A stretch of 64,000 nucleotides of DNA from Nostoc cf. commune SO-36. Lineage in GTDB: Bacteria > Cyanobacteriota > Cyanobacteriia > Cyanobacteriales > Nostocaceae. Under the pieces are notes generated by a model. That model had not been told where the DNA came from and did no database searches. It saw nothing but the letters and a program-made list of their open reading frames with translations. Of this stretch, positions 52,348-62,144 are shown one piece after another. A program made the translations under genes and the position numbers. Numbering within the stretch: the stretch's first letter is position 1; each line of letters begins with the position of its first letter. The stretch lies in contig NZ_AP025733.1 of assembly GCF_023734775.1 (NCBI RefSeq), forward strand, positions 207,159 to 271,158, in the 5' to 3' direction.

Positions 52348-53016
52348 TTACTGTTGATTTGATTCTTTAACTTTGGCTCTTCTAAAAATGCACTCATAGA
52401 TTCCTTTACGCGAATACTCCTCTCCAGTCAAGGCTCTACGCGCAAAAACCAATTCCCACCCTTCATCGCCCAATTTATTTATGCCTATATCAAAAACAAT
52501 ATCGTCAAAGCTTTCAATTTTATATTCATATTGCAAATTTTTGGGTTGTCGTTGCCACCACAAATTAAAAACCAGTATCCCTAGTATTCCCCCTAAAAAT
52601 ACAGTATTAATTACTTCTCTAAATTGAACTAAAATGTTGAATATATTAAACGGGTTTGTTTTATTTTTTGAATTGACAGAAGAAGTTTGCGCGTTAATAA
52701 TCGGTGTTGGTAATACCTCATGCTCTTTTAAGTTAATAGTTTGTCGCCAAGCAGGAAACTTACTACCATTTACCTGCCCACGAATATATAAAAATTTGAT
52801 TCGGGCTAAATTTAACTTAGCTATTGATTTTTGAACATAATCAACAAAAAATGATTGTTCTGGAACTTCCTTAGCTTCAGCCGTTATGGTGAGGCTATCA
52901 TCTTTGATACTTACCTGAACTGTTATGCCTTTGGGTTCTAGGGCTTTATTCATCAGGCTAACAATTGCTTGAGTATCACCCTGTTTTGCCTGTTCTAAAA
53001 TATTTGTTTCAGTCAT
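52348..53016 (-). CDS. membrane-anchored protein with DUF4177-like C-terminus
   Basis: Residues 1-95 form a small domain (NILEQAKQGDTQAIVSLMNK, ALEPKGITVQVSIKDDSLTI) that is repeated in other cyanobacterial proteins. A transmembrane helix spans about 136-153 (INTVFLGGILGILVFNLWW). Residues 160-213 (QYEYKIESFDDIVFDIGINK, LGDEGWELVFARRA) look like DUF4177. It lies in the defence-like gene set, 69 bases after the helicase gene. Confidence 0.65.
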   Translation of the reverse strand: MTETNILEQAKQGDTQAIVSLMNKALEPKGITVQVSIKDDSLTITAEAKEVPEQSFFVDYVQKSIAKLNLARIKFLYIRGQVNGSKFPAWRQTINLKEHEVLPTPIINAQTSSVNSKNKTNPFNIFNILVQFREVINTVFLGGILGILVFNLWWQRQPKNLQYEYKIESFDDIVFDIGINKLGDEGWELVFARRALTGEEYSRKGIYECIFRRAKVKESNQQ

Positions 53017-53085
53017 ACTAAATCATCATTATTTACTGTACACACTAGATTTTCTTGCTTCGGAGTGCGATCGCTAACTTTTCCT

Positions 53086-56000
53086 CTAAGAATCTGGTTT
53101 AAACCACTCATAGCAAATCAACTTAATGTCTTTCTGCTGGATAATTTCTGCTGGTCTTATGTCTTGGTCATCTGCAAGTTCCTCATATTGGTCACTGTCT
53201 ACAAAATATTCATCTAACCCAGAAATGAGTAAGCTGACATTTTTATGTTCTTTGAATAACTCCCAAATTGCTTTAACATCTCGCTCATAGCTACGGGAAT
53301 TAACGGTAGTGATTACCTTTAACACCCGTTCTTTGGCTTCTTCATCAATTGGTTCACTTTGAAATAAATCAGGCTGGGTGAGAGCATGATGAATGCTTTG
53401 TAATAGCTTGGGCATTTGCGGTTTAATGCCTTTAGCCGTTTGCTGTTGTTGGAAAGAGTTAAACAGATTGCCTACGGCTCTTTCTAAAACAGGGAAAATG
53501 CGGTTATCAAACTCAACTGGTGGTAATTCATCAGGTTTTGGAAAATCTGAGGATTGGCATTTAAGCCAGTTAAAAATGGTGCGTTTGTCGCTAATCAACC
53601 TATTAGGGTCTAGGGAGATAGCATTATCAATGCGTGGGTAAAAATGCCAAAAGTGCTTGTCTTGTACCCGAAAAGCAAAGAATATGCCCCCATCAGGAAC
53701 GTTGGGGTGGGGTATGGGTTTATTCCAGGTGCTATGAATACCAAAGGGGATATCATCAATTAGTTCCTTACTAGCTTGTTGTAAAAACTCTAGTAACGGT
53801 AATCTCATCTCATCTAGGGATACCAAATCAGATGCTTGTTCTAGTTCTTCTAAAATGGCTTGTTTTTCTGCATCGGTGTCAGCCATCTTGAGTTTGTACA
53901 GTTCGTCTAATGATTTACCAGAAATAGTTTCACCTAGTACACTACCGTCTAGCCCTACCTCACGGTCAATGGTAGCAATACGCTCTTGTAATCTTCTAAC
54001 TAACCCTAATAGCGTCTCTAGTCCCTGTTCTGGAAAGCAATTGTAGATAAATAGCTCGTCATAATCAGTGCCTAAGCGGTCAATCCGTCCTGCCCTTTGA
54101 ATCATGCGGACTGGGTTCCAGTGCAAGTCATAGTTAACTAACACCCCAGCATCTTGCAGGTTTTGACCTTCTGATAGTACATCTGTACAGACAAGAATAT
54201 CAATTGGGTTTTGTTGCAGTAGAGTTAATTCCTCATCATTATCAGTTTGGACATTAGCTTTAGGTGCAAACCGCTTAACTTTCTCTTCCCGTTGTTTACC
54301 GGGGGTTGCACCAGTCAATAACTCAATTACAGGCGCTTGACCATTAACTTGCATTTGGGATAACCAAGCTTTATCTGTAATTAATTGCTTATATAAATAC
54401 TCAGCAGTATCTTTGAAGTAGCTAAATACTAAAATCTTTTTACCTTGCAGTTGAGTTTTGAGTAGGTCTTTGAATGCTGCTAACTTGCGGTCATAGTCTG
54501 TGTTGGCTATGGCTGACGATTCAATTTGTTCTAAGGTGATAATAATGTTATTTAAGATTCTCAAATCAGCTTCAATCTGCTGTTTGAGTTGATTTATGTC
54601 ATAGTCTTTAGGATCAACTTCACCTAATGACTCAATAATGACATTAACTGATTTACCTTCTTCTTCGTCTGTTTCAGCAGCTAATACTAACTTGCGAAAG
54701 TTTTTACTATCTAATAGCTTTTTTTGTTGAGTAAGAATTTCATAAAAATTAGTTTGAAAGTCTCTTTGGTTACGAATACTATTTCTAAAAGCAAGTAGTG
54801 AACTTTCAAATCGTTTAAAATAAAGGGCTTTTTGGAGGGCAACTAGGGCATCATTGCGCTTAACTTCATTTTCTTCCCCTTTATCCTTGCGCTTTTTAAA
54901 AGCCTTAATGTTATAAGCAGGTAAGTTCAGCTTGTCAATTTGAGTGGCTATCCCAGTGTACAGCCCTGCAAAGCTATCCTCAAAATTATAGGTAAACTGT
55001 TCTAACTGACGTTTAGGAAAGTGAATGAGTTTACCATTAATGCGAATTTCTTCACCTGCTTGTTGCCTTCTAATCACGTCCTGGCGGCTACGTCTCACCA
55101 TTGTTTGCATAAGGAGTTCTGTAATTTCTACCCCACCTTTAGCTAGGGCTTTAAAATAAGTCTTGAGGTTAGAAATACCCCATTCTCTGTAATAAGTCTC
55201 ACCACCACGGGTAATTAGTAATATTTGATGATAAAGGTCAAATATGCTGTTATTAATAGGGGTAGCTGTTAGTAATACCACTCGTTTATTGCGCTTACCA
55301 CTGCTGACTAGCTTTAATAAATTACGGTAGCGATTGGTGGCACTGTTACGGAAGTTATGAGATTCATCCACCACCACGATGTCATAACGGGCATAATCTT
55401 GAACATTAAAGCTTTGACGGCTGATTTCTTCATGAGAAATTACATCAGCTTTAATGCCAAATTCATCTAGTTTTTTGTCCCACACTAATTTTTTGAGTTG
55501 AGCCGGACAAACCACCAAAGCACGAGGCACAAATCTCGGTTTCCTCAGTTTAATTAGGTAATAGTCCAGCAGCCGCAACCCAATAAAGGTTTTCCCCAAA
55601 CCCACAGCATCAGCAATAACACAGCCATCATGTCTTTCGATGAGTCTAACTGCTCTTTCAAATCCCTCTTGTTGAAAACTGGCTAGTTCTAATGAAGTGC
55701 GATCGCTCTCACCAATGATGCTATCGTCTTTGAATAATTCGTATAAAGCTTTGAGGAATATTTGGTAGGGGGTATAAGCTTTACTGCCAAACTTGGAGGC
55801 GTTGAGGGCATCAATTAGCTTGGCTTTATAGTCAACATCAACGCTAGGGTCATTCCAAAATCCTGCAAACCAGTTATGTCTGAGGTCGTGAGCGATCGCA
55901 CCAATTTTGTTGACAACGTTTAACTCGGTATTCCCTTCTAAGCCGGCTGGGGTGAAGTTGGAAGACCCGACGATGCTGTAATTATTGAAGATATAGGCTT

Positions 56001-56388
56001 TGGCATGAAGAAACTGATTTCTATCTCCATGCGCTCCAAAAAGTCTCACCTCAACGTCATGCCTTTGCAAATAGGCAATCATGCGCTCTATCTCATTCTG
56101 GTATTTAGAATTTAGCGGTTGGTTTTCTAACTCCTCTTGAATGTTTTTCTTAAAGTAACGGATTAAGTCAATGCGATCGCTCTCTGCTGGTCTAATGGTG
56201 GGGTCACGTCCAATGAGTAAGCGCAGGCTGGTTAGTTGGTTCATGGCAGCTTCCAGACGTACCCATGCCTCAATGCGGAAAAAGCCAGTGGCGATGTCAA
56301 GGACTATTTGATTTTCATCCTCAATTAAGGTTTTGAGGATGGTTTGCAGTTTATGACGGGAGTTGTCGATGTAGTCTGGAATGGACAT
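53086..56388 (-). CDS. PLD-domain plus SNF2-type helicase (DISARM DrmD-like)
   Basis: The 1100-residue protein starts with a phospholipase D-type nuclease domain: FLHAKAYIFNNYSIVGSSNF (HxK at 128-130) and IVLDIATGFFRIEAWV. A superfamily 2 helicase follows, with Walker A DAVGLGKTFIGL (260-271), DESH box VVVDESHNFRNSA (338-350), motif III LLTATPINNSIFDLYHQI, and C-terminal motifs DVLSEGQNLQDAGVLVNYDL and MIQRAGRIDRLGTD. Only one HKD half is evident. The gene begins two bases after the HEPN-motif gene stops. It probably acts on DNA together with the methylase. Confidence 0.88.
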   Translation of the reverse strand: MSIPDYIDNSRHKLQTILKTLIEDENQIVLDIATGFFRIEAWVRLEAAMNQLTSLRLLIGRDPTIRPAESDRIDLIRYFKKNIQEELENQPLNSKYQNEIERMIAYLQRHDVEVRLFGAHGDRNQFLHAKAYIFNNYSIVGSSNFTPAGLEGNTELNVVNKIGAIAHDLRHNWFAGFWNDPSVDVDYKAKLIDALNASKFGSKAYTPYQIFLKALYELFKDDSIIGESDRTSLELASFQQEGFERAVRLIERHDGCVIADAVGLGKTFIGLRLLDYYLIKLRKPRFVPRALVVCPAQLKKLVWDKKLDEFGIKADVISHEEISRQSFNVQDYARYDIVVVDESHNFRNSATNRYRNLLKLVSSGKRNKRVVLLTATPINNSIFDLYHQILLITRGGETYYREWGISNLKTYFKALAKGGVEITELLMQTMVRRSRQDVIRRQQAGEEIRINGKLIHFPKRQLEQFTYNFEDSFAGLYTGIATQIDKLNLPAYNIKAFKKRKDKGEENEVKRNDALVALQKALYFKRFESSLLAFRNSIRNQRDFQTNFYEILTQQKKLLDSKNFRKLVLAAETDEEEGKSVNVIIESLGEVDPKDYDINQLKQQIEADLRILNNIIITLEQIESSAIANTDYDRKLAAFKDLLKTQLQGKKILVFSYFKDTAEYLYKQLITDKAWLSQMQVNGQAPVIELLTGATPGKQREEKVKRFAPKANVQTDNDEELTLLQQNPIDILVCTDVLSEGQNLQDAGVLVNYDLHWNPVRMIQRAGRIDRLGTDYDELFIYNCFPEQGLETLLGLVRRLQERIATIDREVGLDGSVLGETISGKSLDELYKLKMADTDAEKQAILEELEQASDLVSLDEMRLPLLEFLQQASKELIDDIPFGIHSTWNKPIPHPNVPDGGIFFAFRVQDKHFWHFYPRIDNAISLDPNRLISDKRTIFNWLKCQSSDFPKPDELPPVEFDNRIFPVLERAVGNLFNSFQQQQTAKGIKPQMPKLLQSIHHALTQPDLFQSEPIDEEAKERVLKVITTVNSRSYERDVKAIWELFKEHKNVSLLISGLDEYFVDSDQYEELADDQDIRPAEIIQQKDIKLICYEWFKPDS

Positions 56389-56390
56389 TA

Positions 56391-57653
56391 TTAATTTTTG
56401 TTATTACTTTCAGTATCAGTAAATGAAGATGGTGCTGGTTTTAAGTCAAAGGTTTCATTAAAAATCTCTTGATATGCTTTTAGAAATTGTTCTGTTTTTC
56501 TAAACTCTTTAAAGACTGGCCACTCTTGATAATGAATTGCTGAAACTTTTTCAGGGTGATTTCCAATTGCTTTCATTAGTTTATAGGCTTCGTCATACTC
56601 ATCTAATAAAACAAATTTTGCTAATTTAAACTCATCACAACAGGCACTCCAGTCTTGTTGTAATAGAAGGTTGCGGTATTCCTTCATATCTCCGCTCCAT
56701 TTAAGGCATTGTGCTTTATTTAACAGCAGTAACAACTTTACCTGTTGAGAAGACTTTTTTATAATAGGTTCACTTCTTGCAAAGTCTAACAGTATATTTG
56801 ACAGTTTATATTCTTCATCAATAATAAGTTGAAGACATAAATTGTTTAGCGTTATATCTGCAATTTCTCGTTCTTCAGGCTTAATCTTTCGCCATAGAGT
56901 ATGAGCTAATTTCACTCCTACTTCAAAGAAGCAATAATAAGCTTTATCAAAGTATTCTTCACTAACGTCTAATTGATCGCCAACTTTGCAATTAGATAAA
57001 GGGATTGCATTTTCTGTACATACATTTATATATTGATTTGAAATAATGCCATCACAATGAACAAACAAATTCCTTCTTTCCGTAATTTCAATAAAATTTT
57101 TCCATGCTGGTGTGTCAAAATCTCTAAGACTTTTCATATTTAATCTATTTTCAAGCCATTTAAAATGTTCATTATGGCTTTCTCTCAACACTGATTCTAT
57201 TTCTTTTTCAATCAAATATTCTTTAGCTGCATCCATACTATTAAATTTTAGTAGCTGTTTAAAGCTAAGTTGCTTATCTGAAGCATGAATAGTTTCTGGT
57301 TGAACAGAAAACATTGTTCTAATAAGTAAACTTAAATGAATATCAAATTCACTAACTAAAGAAATAATAAAGTTCCTTTTGATAACTGGTGAAGATATGC
57401 TGTATTGAAGTGCTTTTTTACCTAATACCTGAAAATCTACTAATTTCTCATAAGGCATTTGCAAAGAAATTTTTAGTTCTGTTTCAGTTTGTTCTTGGCT
57501 TAAAAATGGTGATGTAAAACCAATCAATTCTTTTTCTGCATTTTTCGCGTTGAGATCAATTATATTAGCAATTAATTGAAAGCTAAATTTTAAACTTTCA
57601 ATTCGAGTAATAAATCTATTGATTACTTGTTGAAAATTACTATTCATCATCAT
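56391..57653 (-). CDS. HEPN-motif protein, candidate RNase effector
   Basis: The 420-residue helical protein contains ITERRNLFVHCDGIIS, in which R194-N195-x3-H199 is the catalytic RNxxxH signature of HEPN RNases. The first 190 residues and the tail (270-400, TPR-like LLLNKAQCLKWSGDMKEYRN) are helical. The gene overlaps the preceding gene by 14 bases and lies between a methylase and a helicase. An RNA-cutting or sensing role is inferred from this one motif and the context. Confidence 0.65.
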   Translation of the reverse strand: MMMNSNFQQVINRFITRIESLKFSFQLIANIIDLNAKNAEKELIGFTSPFLSQEQTETELKISLQMPYEKLVDFQVLGKKALQYSISSPVIKRNFIISLVSEFDIHLSLLIRTMFSVQPETIHASDKQLSFKQLLKFNSMDAAKEYLIEKEIESVLRESHNEHFKWLENRLNMKSLRDFDTPAWKNFIEITERRNLFVHCDGIISNQYINVCTENAIPLSNCKVGDQLDVSEEYFDKAYYCFFEVGVKLAHTLWRKIKPEEREIADITLNNLCLQLIIDEEYKLSNILLDFARSEPIIKKSSQQVKLLLLLNKAQCLKWSGDMKEYRNLLLQQDWSACCDEFKLAKFVLLDEYDEAYKLMKAIGNHPEKVSAIHYQEWPVFKEFRKTEQFLKAYQEIFNETFDLKPAPSSFTDTESNNKN

Positions 57654-58191
57654 TATCCAGTTGATATAGATTTTTTCTACTAGCTCTCTCTTGTTGATAT
57701 TGAATAATTATATTTGCAATTCCTTTTTCTACTGGTTTTGTATCGCCACTACTCAATACTCCACAAGACAACATTCGATAAACCAAGCTATTCAAAGTCT
57801 CTTGTAAATTTTGACATTGAGTTTGTAATCGAAAAATATTTTCATCATTTAAATTACTTTGTGTATCAGTTTGTACTAAGTCAAGCTTTTCTGACAAAGC
57901 AGTAATTTCATGCCGAATTGCTTCATAATTGCTATGAGATGATATTGCTAGTCTTGTTAGAGATTGAATATCATTTAATATTTTTTGATATGTTTCATTA
58001 TCATTTCTATTAACTCGCTGGTGTAGCTGTTCCTCAAATTGAGAACGTCTAATTAAATTAAGCAGAATTGCTAAAACTATTGATACAGTAACATAGATTA
58101 TTTTTCCACTAGCAATCGCTATGATAGAACCAGCTATAACAGCAAAAATTGATATATATTCTGTAATTTCGAGGAGTCGATGTTTATTCAT
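57640..58191 (-). CDS. membrane-anchored coiled-coil protein
   Basis: Two hydrophobic stretches near the N-terminus (ISIFAVIAGSIIAIASG, IYVTVSIVLAILLNLI, residues 13-46) are followed by a long coiled coil (about 50-140). The gene overlaps the methylase stop by eight bases and the HEPN-motif gene start by 14. It may tether the system to the membrane. Confidence 0.7.
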   Translation of the reverse strand: MNKHRLLEITEYISIFAVIAGSIIAIASGKIIYVTVSIVLAILLNLIRRSQFEEQLHQRVNRNDNETYQKILNDIQSLTRLAISSHSNYEAIRHEITALSEKLDLVQTDTQSNLNDENIFRLQTQCQNLQETLNSLVYRMLSCGVLSSGDTKPVEKGIANIIIQYQQERASRKNLYQLDNDDE

Positions 58192-61100
58192 ACTTACTCC
58201 CCCTAATTATCTTCATTTCTTCAGCCGTCAGCCCATACAGATGAGCAACCATATCATCAATTTCTGCTTCCCAATTTTCCACACCCTGACCTTTGTACTC
58301 AAGTATTTTTTTAACAAGTGAAACTATAATTTCACCTTCATCTTTGGAAACATTGGGTATGGGAATTTGAAAAAGATTGTCTCTGAAAGCCTGTAAATAT
58401 CCATTTTGTAAATCAGTACAAATTTGAGAAATAAACCACCAAGAGCTAGAAGAATTTAAAACAGCGACTACAAACTCATCGATACCAGAAATCATGTAAA
58501 GAGCATCATTATGAAAAAAACCTTGTTTGTCAAAAGCAAAAGTAGCTTTGTTCATAAATCGACCAAGGATAACTTTCGGTTGTTCAAACTCTTGCCAATA
58601 TTTACAAGAGCGTAATTCCCAAAAATATTTACCTTGATCATCTCTGTTGATTAACCTTTCTCTAAAATAATTTAGAAAAGCATAAATAGCAGGATATGTT
58701 TTACAAAATATCTTCTCTGCTTCCTTTTCCGGCTTATCACTCCAAGGATGCTTTTTATTTTCTGATGACTCAATTTTAATTAAATATTGTTCAGCAAAAT
58801 CCACACACCACCGCTTAACATCCCGTCCCCTCAAAAATGGTTTCAAAACCTCAGCCGATGTTTCATGTTCAGCAATCAACCTATCCCGCGTCGCTCTATC
58901 TACAACAAACGCTTCATTTAAACCTGTCTTAATTCCGTAGTAAAACCTTCGATTCACATACTCACCCAACGGAATACCTGCACTTCTTAACTTATCCAGC
59001 AACCGCAAGACAGCAGGAGACTCTAACCGCCACCCATCAGCTCCTAATTCCTTCTGAGGCATATAAAAACTTTGATTTTTAAACACTGAGGTAAACTCAT
59101 CAACAGATTTACCAACTTCCCAATTCAACACACGGGCTTGATGATTATTTGGTTTACCCTTGCTAACCAAAATAATGCTCGGATAAGCGATCGCTTCAAA
59201 TACTGGTGCATCCCCGAAATCAATCAACACCTGGACTTGTGACTTTTCCCCTAAGAATTGACGTAGTTTTTCACCATAACCTGCACGGAAGTATTTGTTA
59301 GAGGTGATGTAAGACAAATGCCCTCCAGACTTGAGCAGCCTAAACCCACGCTCATAGAAGTAAACAAAGAGGTCACATACCCCGGTGTAACATTCATATT
59401 CTGCTTGCAGGGCTGGCTTGAGTTCTTTAATCTGCTCCTGTCTTACATAAGGCGGATTGCCAATCACAATATCAAACCCGCCCTGCTGCTGAAACACCTC
59501 ATTAAAATGCAGATGCCATTGGAAGAAATTAAGCGATCGCATCCCCCTTTCCACCTCAGCCGCAAACTTATCCAACTCAACCAACTTATCAATAATCTGT
59601 TGACGTTCTTTTTCCTGAGCCTTGCTGACCTTGCCCTTCATCAGCTTAATTTTGTTTTCTAATTCCCTCTGCTTCCCTAACCCAAAGGAACAACGATCAG
59701 CGATCGCAACCCGAAACACATTCTTTTCAGCTTCTAAAATCCTCTCCCTGAGTGCCTTTCGCTCCTCTGCATGAGCCTCAAAGTACTGATGCTGCAAATC
59801 TATTAAGGGTTGAATAGCTGCTTGTACAGGAGTCACGTTCAGCATTGTTTGCTGGTTTTTGGTGGGGTCAGGAATTAACTGCTCACCTTGAATAGTAGAA
59901 ATGAGCGAATCCCCACACATCAGTTTGTAATCAAGGTTAGGCAGTGGTTCCACATCATCAATATCAGGAATATCCACTACCAGCGATAACCACATTCGCA
60001 GCTTGGCAATTTCAACAGCTTCAGGCTTAATGTCCACACCGTAGAGATTATTAGCAATAATGTCCCGTTTCCATTGACTGATAGTGAGACTACCCCGTTC
60101 TACAGTCATGCCCTCCCGATGAGCGATCGCTTGTTTGACTGACAAAATTACTTGCATCATTCCTATGGGGAAAGCGCCAGAACCCACAGCCGGGTCACAG
60201 ACTGTCACGGATAAGAGAGCTTTTTTAAGCTTTTTCGCCTGTTCTTTAGTTAGCAGTTGGTTAATATCCTGCCCAGGTAGTTCAGAGTCATATTCTGTAA
60301 GCTTCTTGACTGCCTCCGAGTCCATACCTGTTTGTTCTGCTAGGTAACGACTCAGGGATTCCACACACATGAACTGGACTATTGAGCGTGGCGTGTAGAA
60401 AGTACCGCTTTGTCCCCGTTCCTCAGATGCCAACATATTCTCGAACACCTTACCCAGCATCTCAGGGTCAACGGCTGCATCCTCATCACCCTGAATGTTT
60501 TCTGATACGGTAAAGTTATAGCTGTTAAAGAACCTGAGAATACCTTTGTCGCCACTGGGGTCAAAAAGTGAGTTAGGTAATTCGATTTGAGGGGGTGTTT
60601 CCACGCCAGCTGCATCAATCACACCTGAACCATAATCCCGGTCAAACAATCCGCCATTGAGATAAGGAATTTTACCCCAAGGGGAATCCATATTTGGGCG
60701 CTGTTTGTTGAGCATTTCAAAAAACAGAGGCTCTAGAACCTGATTATAAAAATCTGTGTCCTCTAGGTCTGAGTGTAGTTTGTTGTATTGATTCTTGAGA
60801 AAATTGCGATCGCTCCCCAAAAACTCCTTTTTCTGTAAAAAGTAGAGAAACATAACTCGTCCCAGGAGTCTTTGAGAGAACTGGTGCAGGCGATTGGGGT
60901 CACTGAAGTAAGAATGCTGGTTATTAGCTTTGATAACCCGTTGCAACTCCTCAAAGATTTCTCGATAACCCCGATAGAACTCTTTAGTCAGCTTCTCTAC
61001 ATCAAATGCTTCACACTGGACTTTATACAGTTCTTGCGGAGATAGATTACGAGCAGCGATCGCATCTAATCTGTCTCTGTCGTAGTTGGTGGGATTAGCC

Positions 61101-61540
61101 CTGTCAATCAGTAACTTGCGGATGCTGACTTTTAAATTTAGGTCAGCATCAAAACTTTTACGGGGATTGACCAACATTAATTGGTCATAGTTTTTTGTAC
61201 CCAACAGGAGAAAATTAGAGGGTCGTCTACAAAGACTTTGAGCCAGCGATCGCATCCGATTACTTGCAGCACTGCTATTGAGCCATTCTTCCTCTTGAAG
61301 CTGAAATAGCAATATTTGCAGGGACTCATTACCTTTTTGATGATCGGCAATCATGTATGCATCCCAAATTGCCTCAGCGCTCCGAGCAGGTAGCTCCAAA
61401 TCACTAACAGCTAATTGTTGAGCAGAAGCATTGTAGCCAATTTTTTGAAATAAAGATGCTACCTTCTGTGGGCTATCTATTTGCCTGACATCATCTAATT
61501 GTAGTAATCGCTGCGCCATTCCGGTATTCCATTCACTCAA
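58184..61540 (-). CDS. Eco57I-like adenine DNA methyltransferase (DrmMI/PglX-like)
   Basis: The 1118-residue protein has SAM motif I CDPAVGSGAFPIGMMQ (448-463), GVDIKPEAVEIAKLRMWLSL, and the catalytic motif IV FDIVIGNPPYVRQEQ (NPPY at 695-698). The C-terminal 400 residues, including LLKSGGHLSYITSNKYFRAG and KPFLRGRDVKRWCVDFAE, form a target-recognition region as in type IIG enzymes. The first 400 residues are helical and have no clear nuclease motif. It methylates adenine for self-marking and is the first gene of the operon, 180 bases after the XRE gene. Confidence 0.9.
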   Translation of the reverse strand: MSEWNTGMAQRLLQLDDVRQIDSPQKVASLFQKIGYNASAQQLAVSDLELPARSAEAIWDAYMIADHQKGNESLQILLFQLQEEEWLNSSAASNRMRSLAQSLCRRPSNFLLLGTKNYDQLMLVNPRKSFDADLNLKVSIRKLLIDRANPTNYDRDRLDAIAARNLSPQELYKVQCEAFDVEKLTKEFYRGYREIFEELQRVIKANNQHSYFSDPNRLHQFSQRLLGRVMFLYFLQKKEFLGSDRNFLKNQYNKLHSDLEDTDFYNQVLEPLFFEMLNKQRPNMDSPWGKIPYLNGGLFDRDYGSGVIDAAGVETPPQIELPNSLFDPSGDKGILRFFNSYNFTVSENIQGDEDAAVDPEMLGKVFENMLASEERGQSGTFYTPRSIVQFMCVESLSRYLAEQTGMDSEAVKKLTEYDSELPGQDINQLLTKEQAKKLKKALLSVTVCDPAVGSGAFPIGMMQVILSVKQAIAHREGMTVERGSLTISQWKRDIIANNLYGVDIKPEAVEIAKLRMWLSLVVDIPDIDDVEPLPNLDYKLMCGDSLISTIQGEQLIPDPTKNQQTMLNVTPVQAAIQPLIDLQHQYFEAHAEERKALRERILEAEKNVFRVAIADRCSFGLGKQRELENKIKLMKGKVSKAQEKERQQIIDKLVELDKFAAEVERGMRSLNFFQWHLHFNEVFQQQGGFDIVIGNPPYVRQEQIKELKPALQAEYECYTGVCDLFVYFYERGFRLLKSGGHLSYITSNKYFRAGYGEKLRQFLGEKSQVQVLIDFGDAPVFEAIAYPSIILVSKGKPNNHQARVLNWEVGKSVDEFTSVFKNQSFYMPQKELGADGWRLESPAVLRLLDKLRSAGIPLGEYVNRRFYYGIKTGLNEAFVVDRATRDRLIAEHETSAEVLKPFLRGRDVKRWCVDFAEQYLIKIESSENKKHPWSDKPEKEAEKIFCKTYPAIYAFLNYFRERLINRDDQGKYFWELRSCKYWQEFEQPKVILGRFMNKATFAFDKQGFFHNDALYMISGIDEFVVAVLNSSSSWWFISQICTDLQNGYLQAFRDNLFQIPIPNVSKDEGEIIVSLVKKILEYKGQGVENWEAEIDDMVAHLYGLTAEEMKIIRGSKYE

Positions 61541-61720
61541 AATTTTTTTATTTAAAACCCTTGCGGTGTATCGACCTTAATTAATCTGAAGAAAGCACAT
61601 TAAATCTGCGAATGTCCTATAAAATTGCGACACCAAACAGCCCGTCGCAACTATCGCCACATTAAAATTAAGCAAGCAATACTACTTACCTAAACAAACC
61701 TGCTTACTTTTTAGTCAAAA
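61541..61720. other. gap between XRE gene and methylase
   Basis: The 180 bases hold a dispersed-repeat-like segment near 61630 (AAACAGCCCGTCGCAACTAT) and no clear terminator, so readthrough from the XRE gene into the methylase is possible. Confidence 0.4.
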
Positions 61721-61969
61721 CTAATTTGATTGATATTTGGTTAACAGTTTTTGCCCCTGATCACCCATCTCTTCTAGAAGTTTTTCAACCCTCTGCATAG
61801 CCATCGGTGATAACTTAGAGCGTTTATTTTCCCAACGATTAACTGTGGAATAAGTAACGCCCAAATGTGTTGCAAATTGTTCTTGGGTTAAACCCGTTAC
61901 AGTGCGAAGTTCATGTATGAGCCGTCCCAGTTCTGGTTGTTCGATTACCAAAGGTTTTTTGATAGTCAT
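61721..61969 (-). CDS. XRE-family regulator of the methylase operon
   Basis: The helix-turn-helix is LRTVTGLTQEQFATHLGVTY followed by STVNRWENKRSKLSPMAM. ATG 61969 (MTIKKPLVIEQPELGRLIHE) is the likely start; ATG 61984 would add five residues. A palindrome lies 25 bases upstream. It probably represses itself and the following genes, like a C-protein of restriction systems. Confidence 0.85.
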   Translation of the reverse strand: MTIKKPLVIEQPELGRLIHELRTVTGLTQEQFATHLGVTYSTVNRWENKRSKLSPMAMQRVEKLLEEMGDQGQKLLTKYQSN

Positions 61970-61993
61970 TAGCTCAAAACCCACTTCTTAAGT

Positions 61994-62015
61994 AGCAAAT
62001 AATGTATTATTCGCT
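61994..62015. promoter_or_regulatory. palindromic operator upstream of the XRE gene
   Basis: AGCAAATAATG and TATTATTCGCT form a 22-base dyad with 9 of 11 positions matching. The position just before the start fits an autorepressor site. Confidence 0.55.
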
Positions 62016-62144
62016 ATATCTTAGTGAGGCTCATGATAGATTGTAACCCGCTAATACACTGTTATTTATTTACTGCAACTTTAATGTTTCTATGTAATAA
62101 ACGCAACTTCTACTTAAGTATGATTGTTCAGAACTGATTTAATA

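Noticed and set aside
53086..61540. Direct assignment as DISARM
   Set aside because: Only methylase and SNF2 helicase resemble it. The other core DISARM genes are not in the window and the PLD fusion and HEPN gene do not fit.
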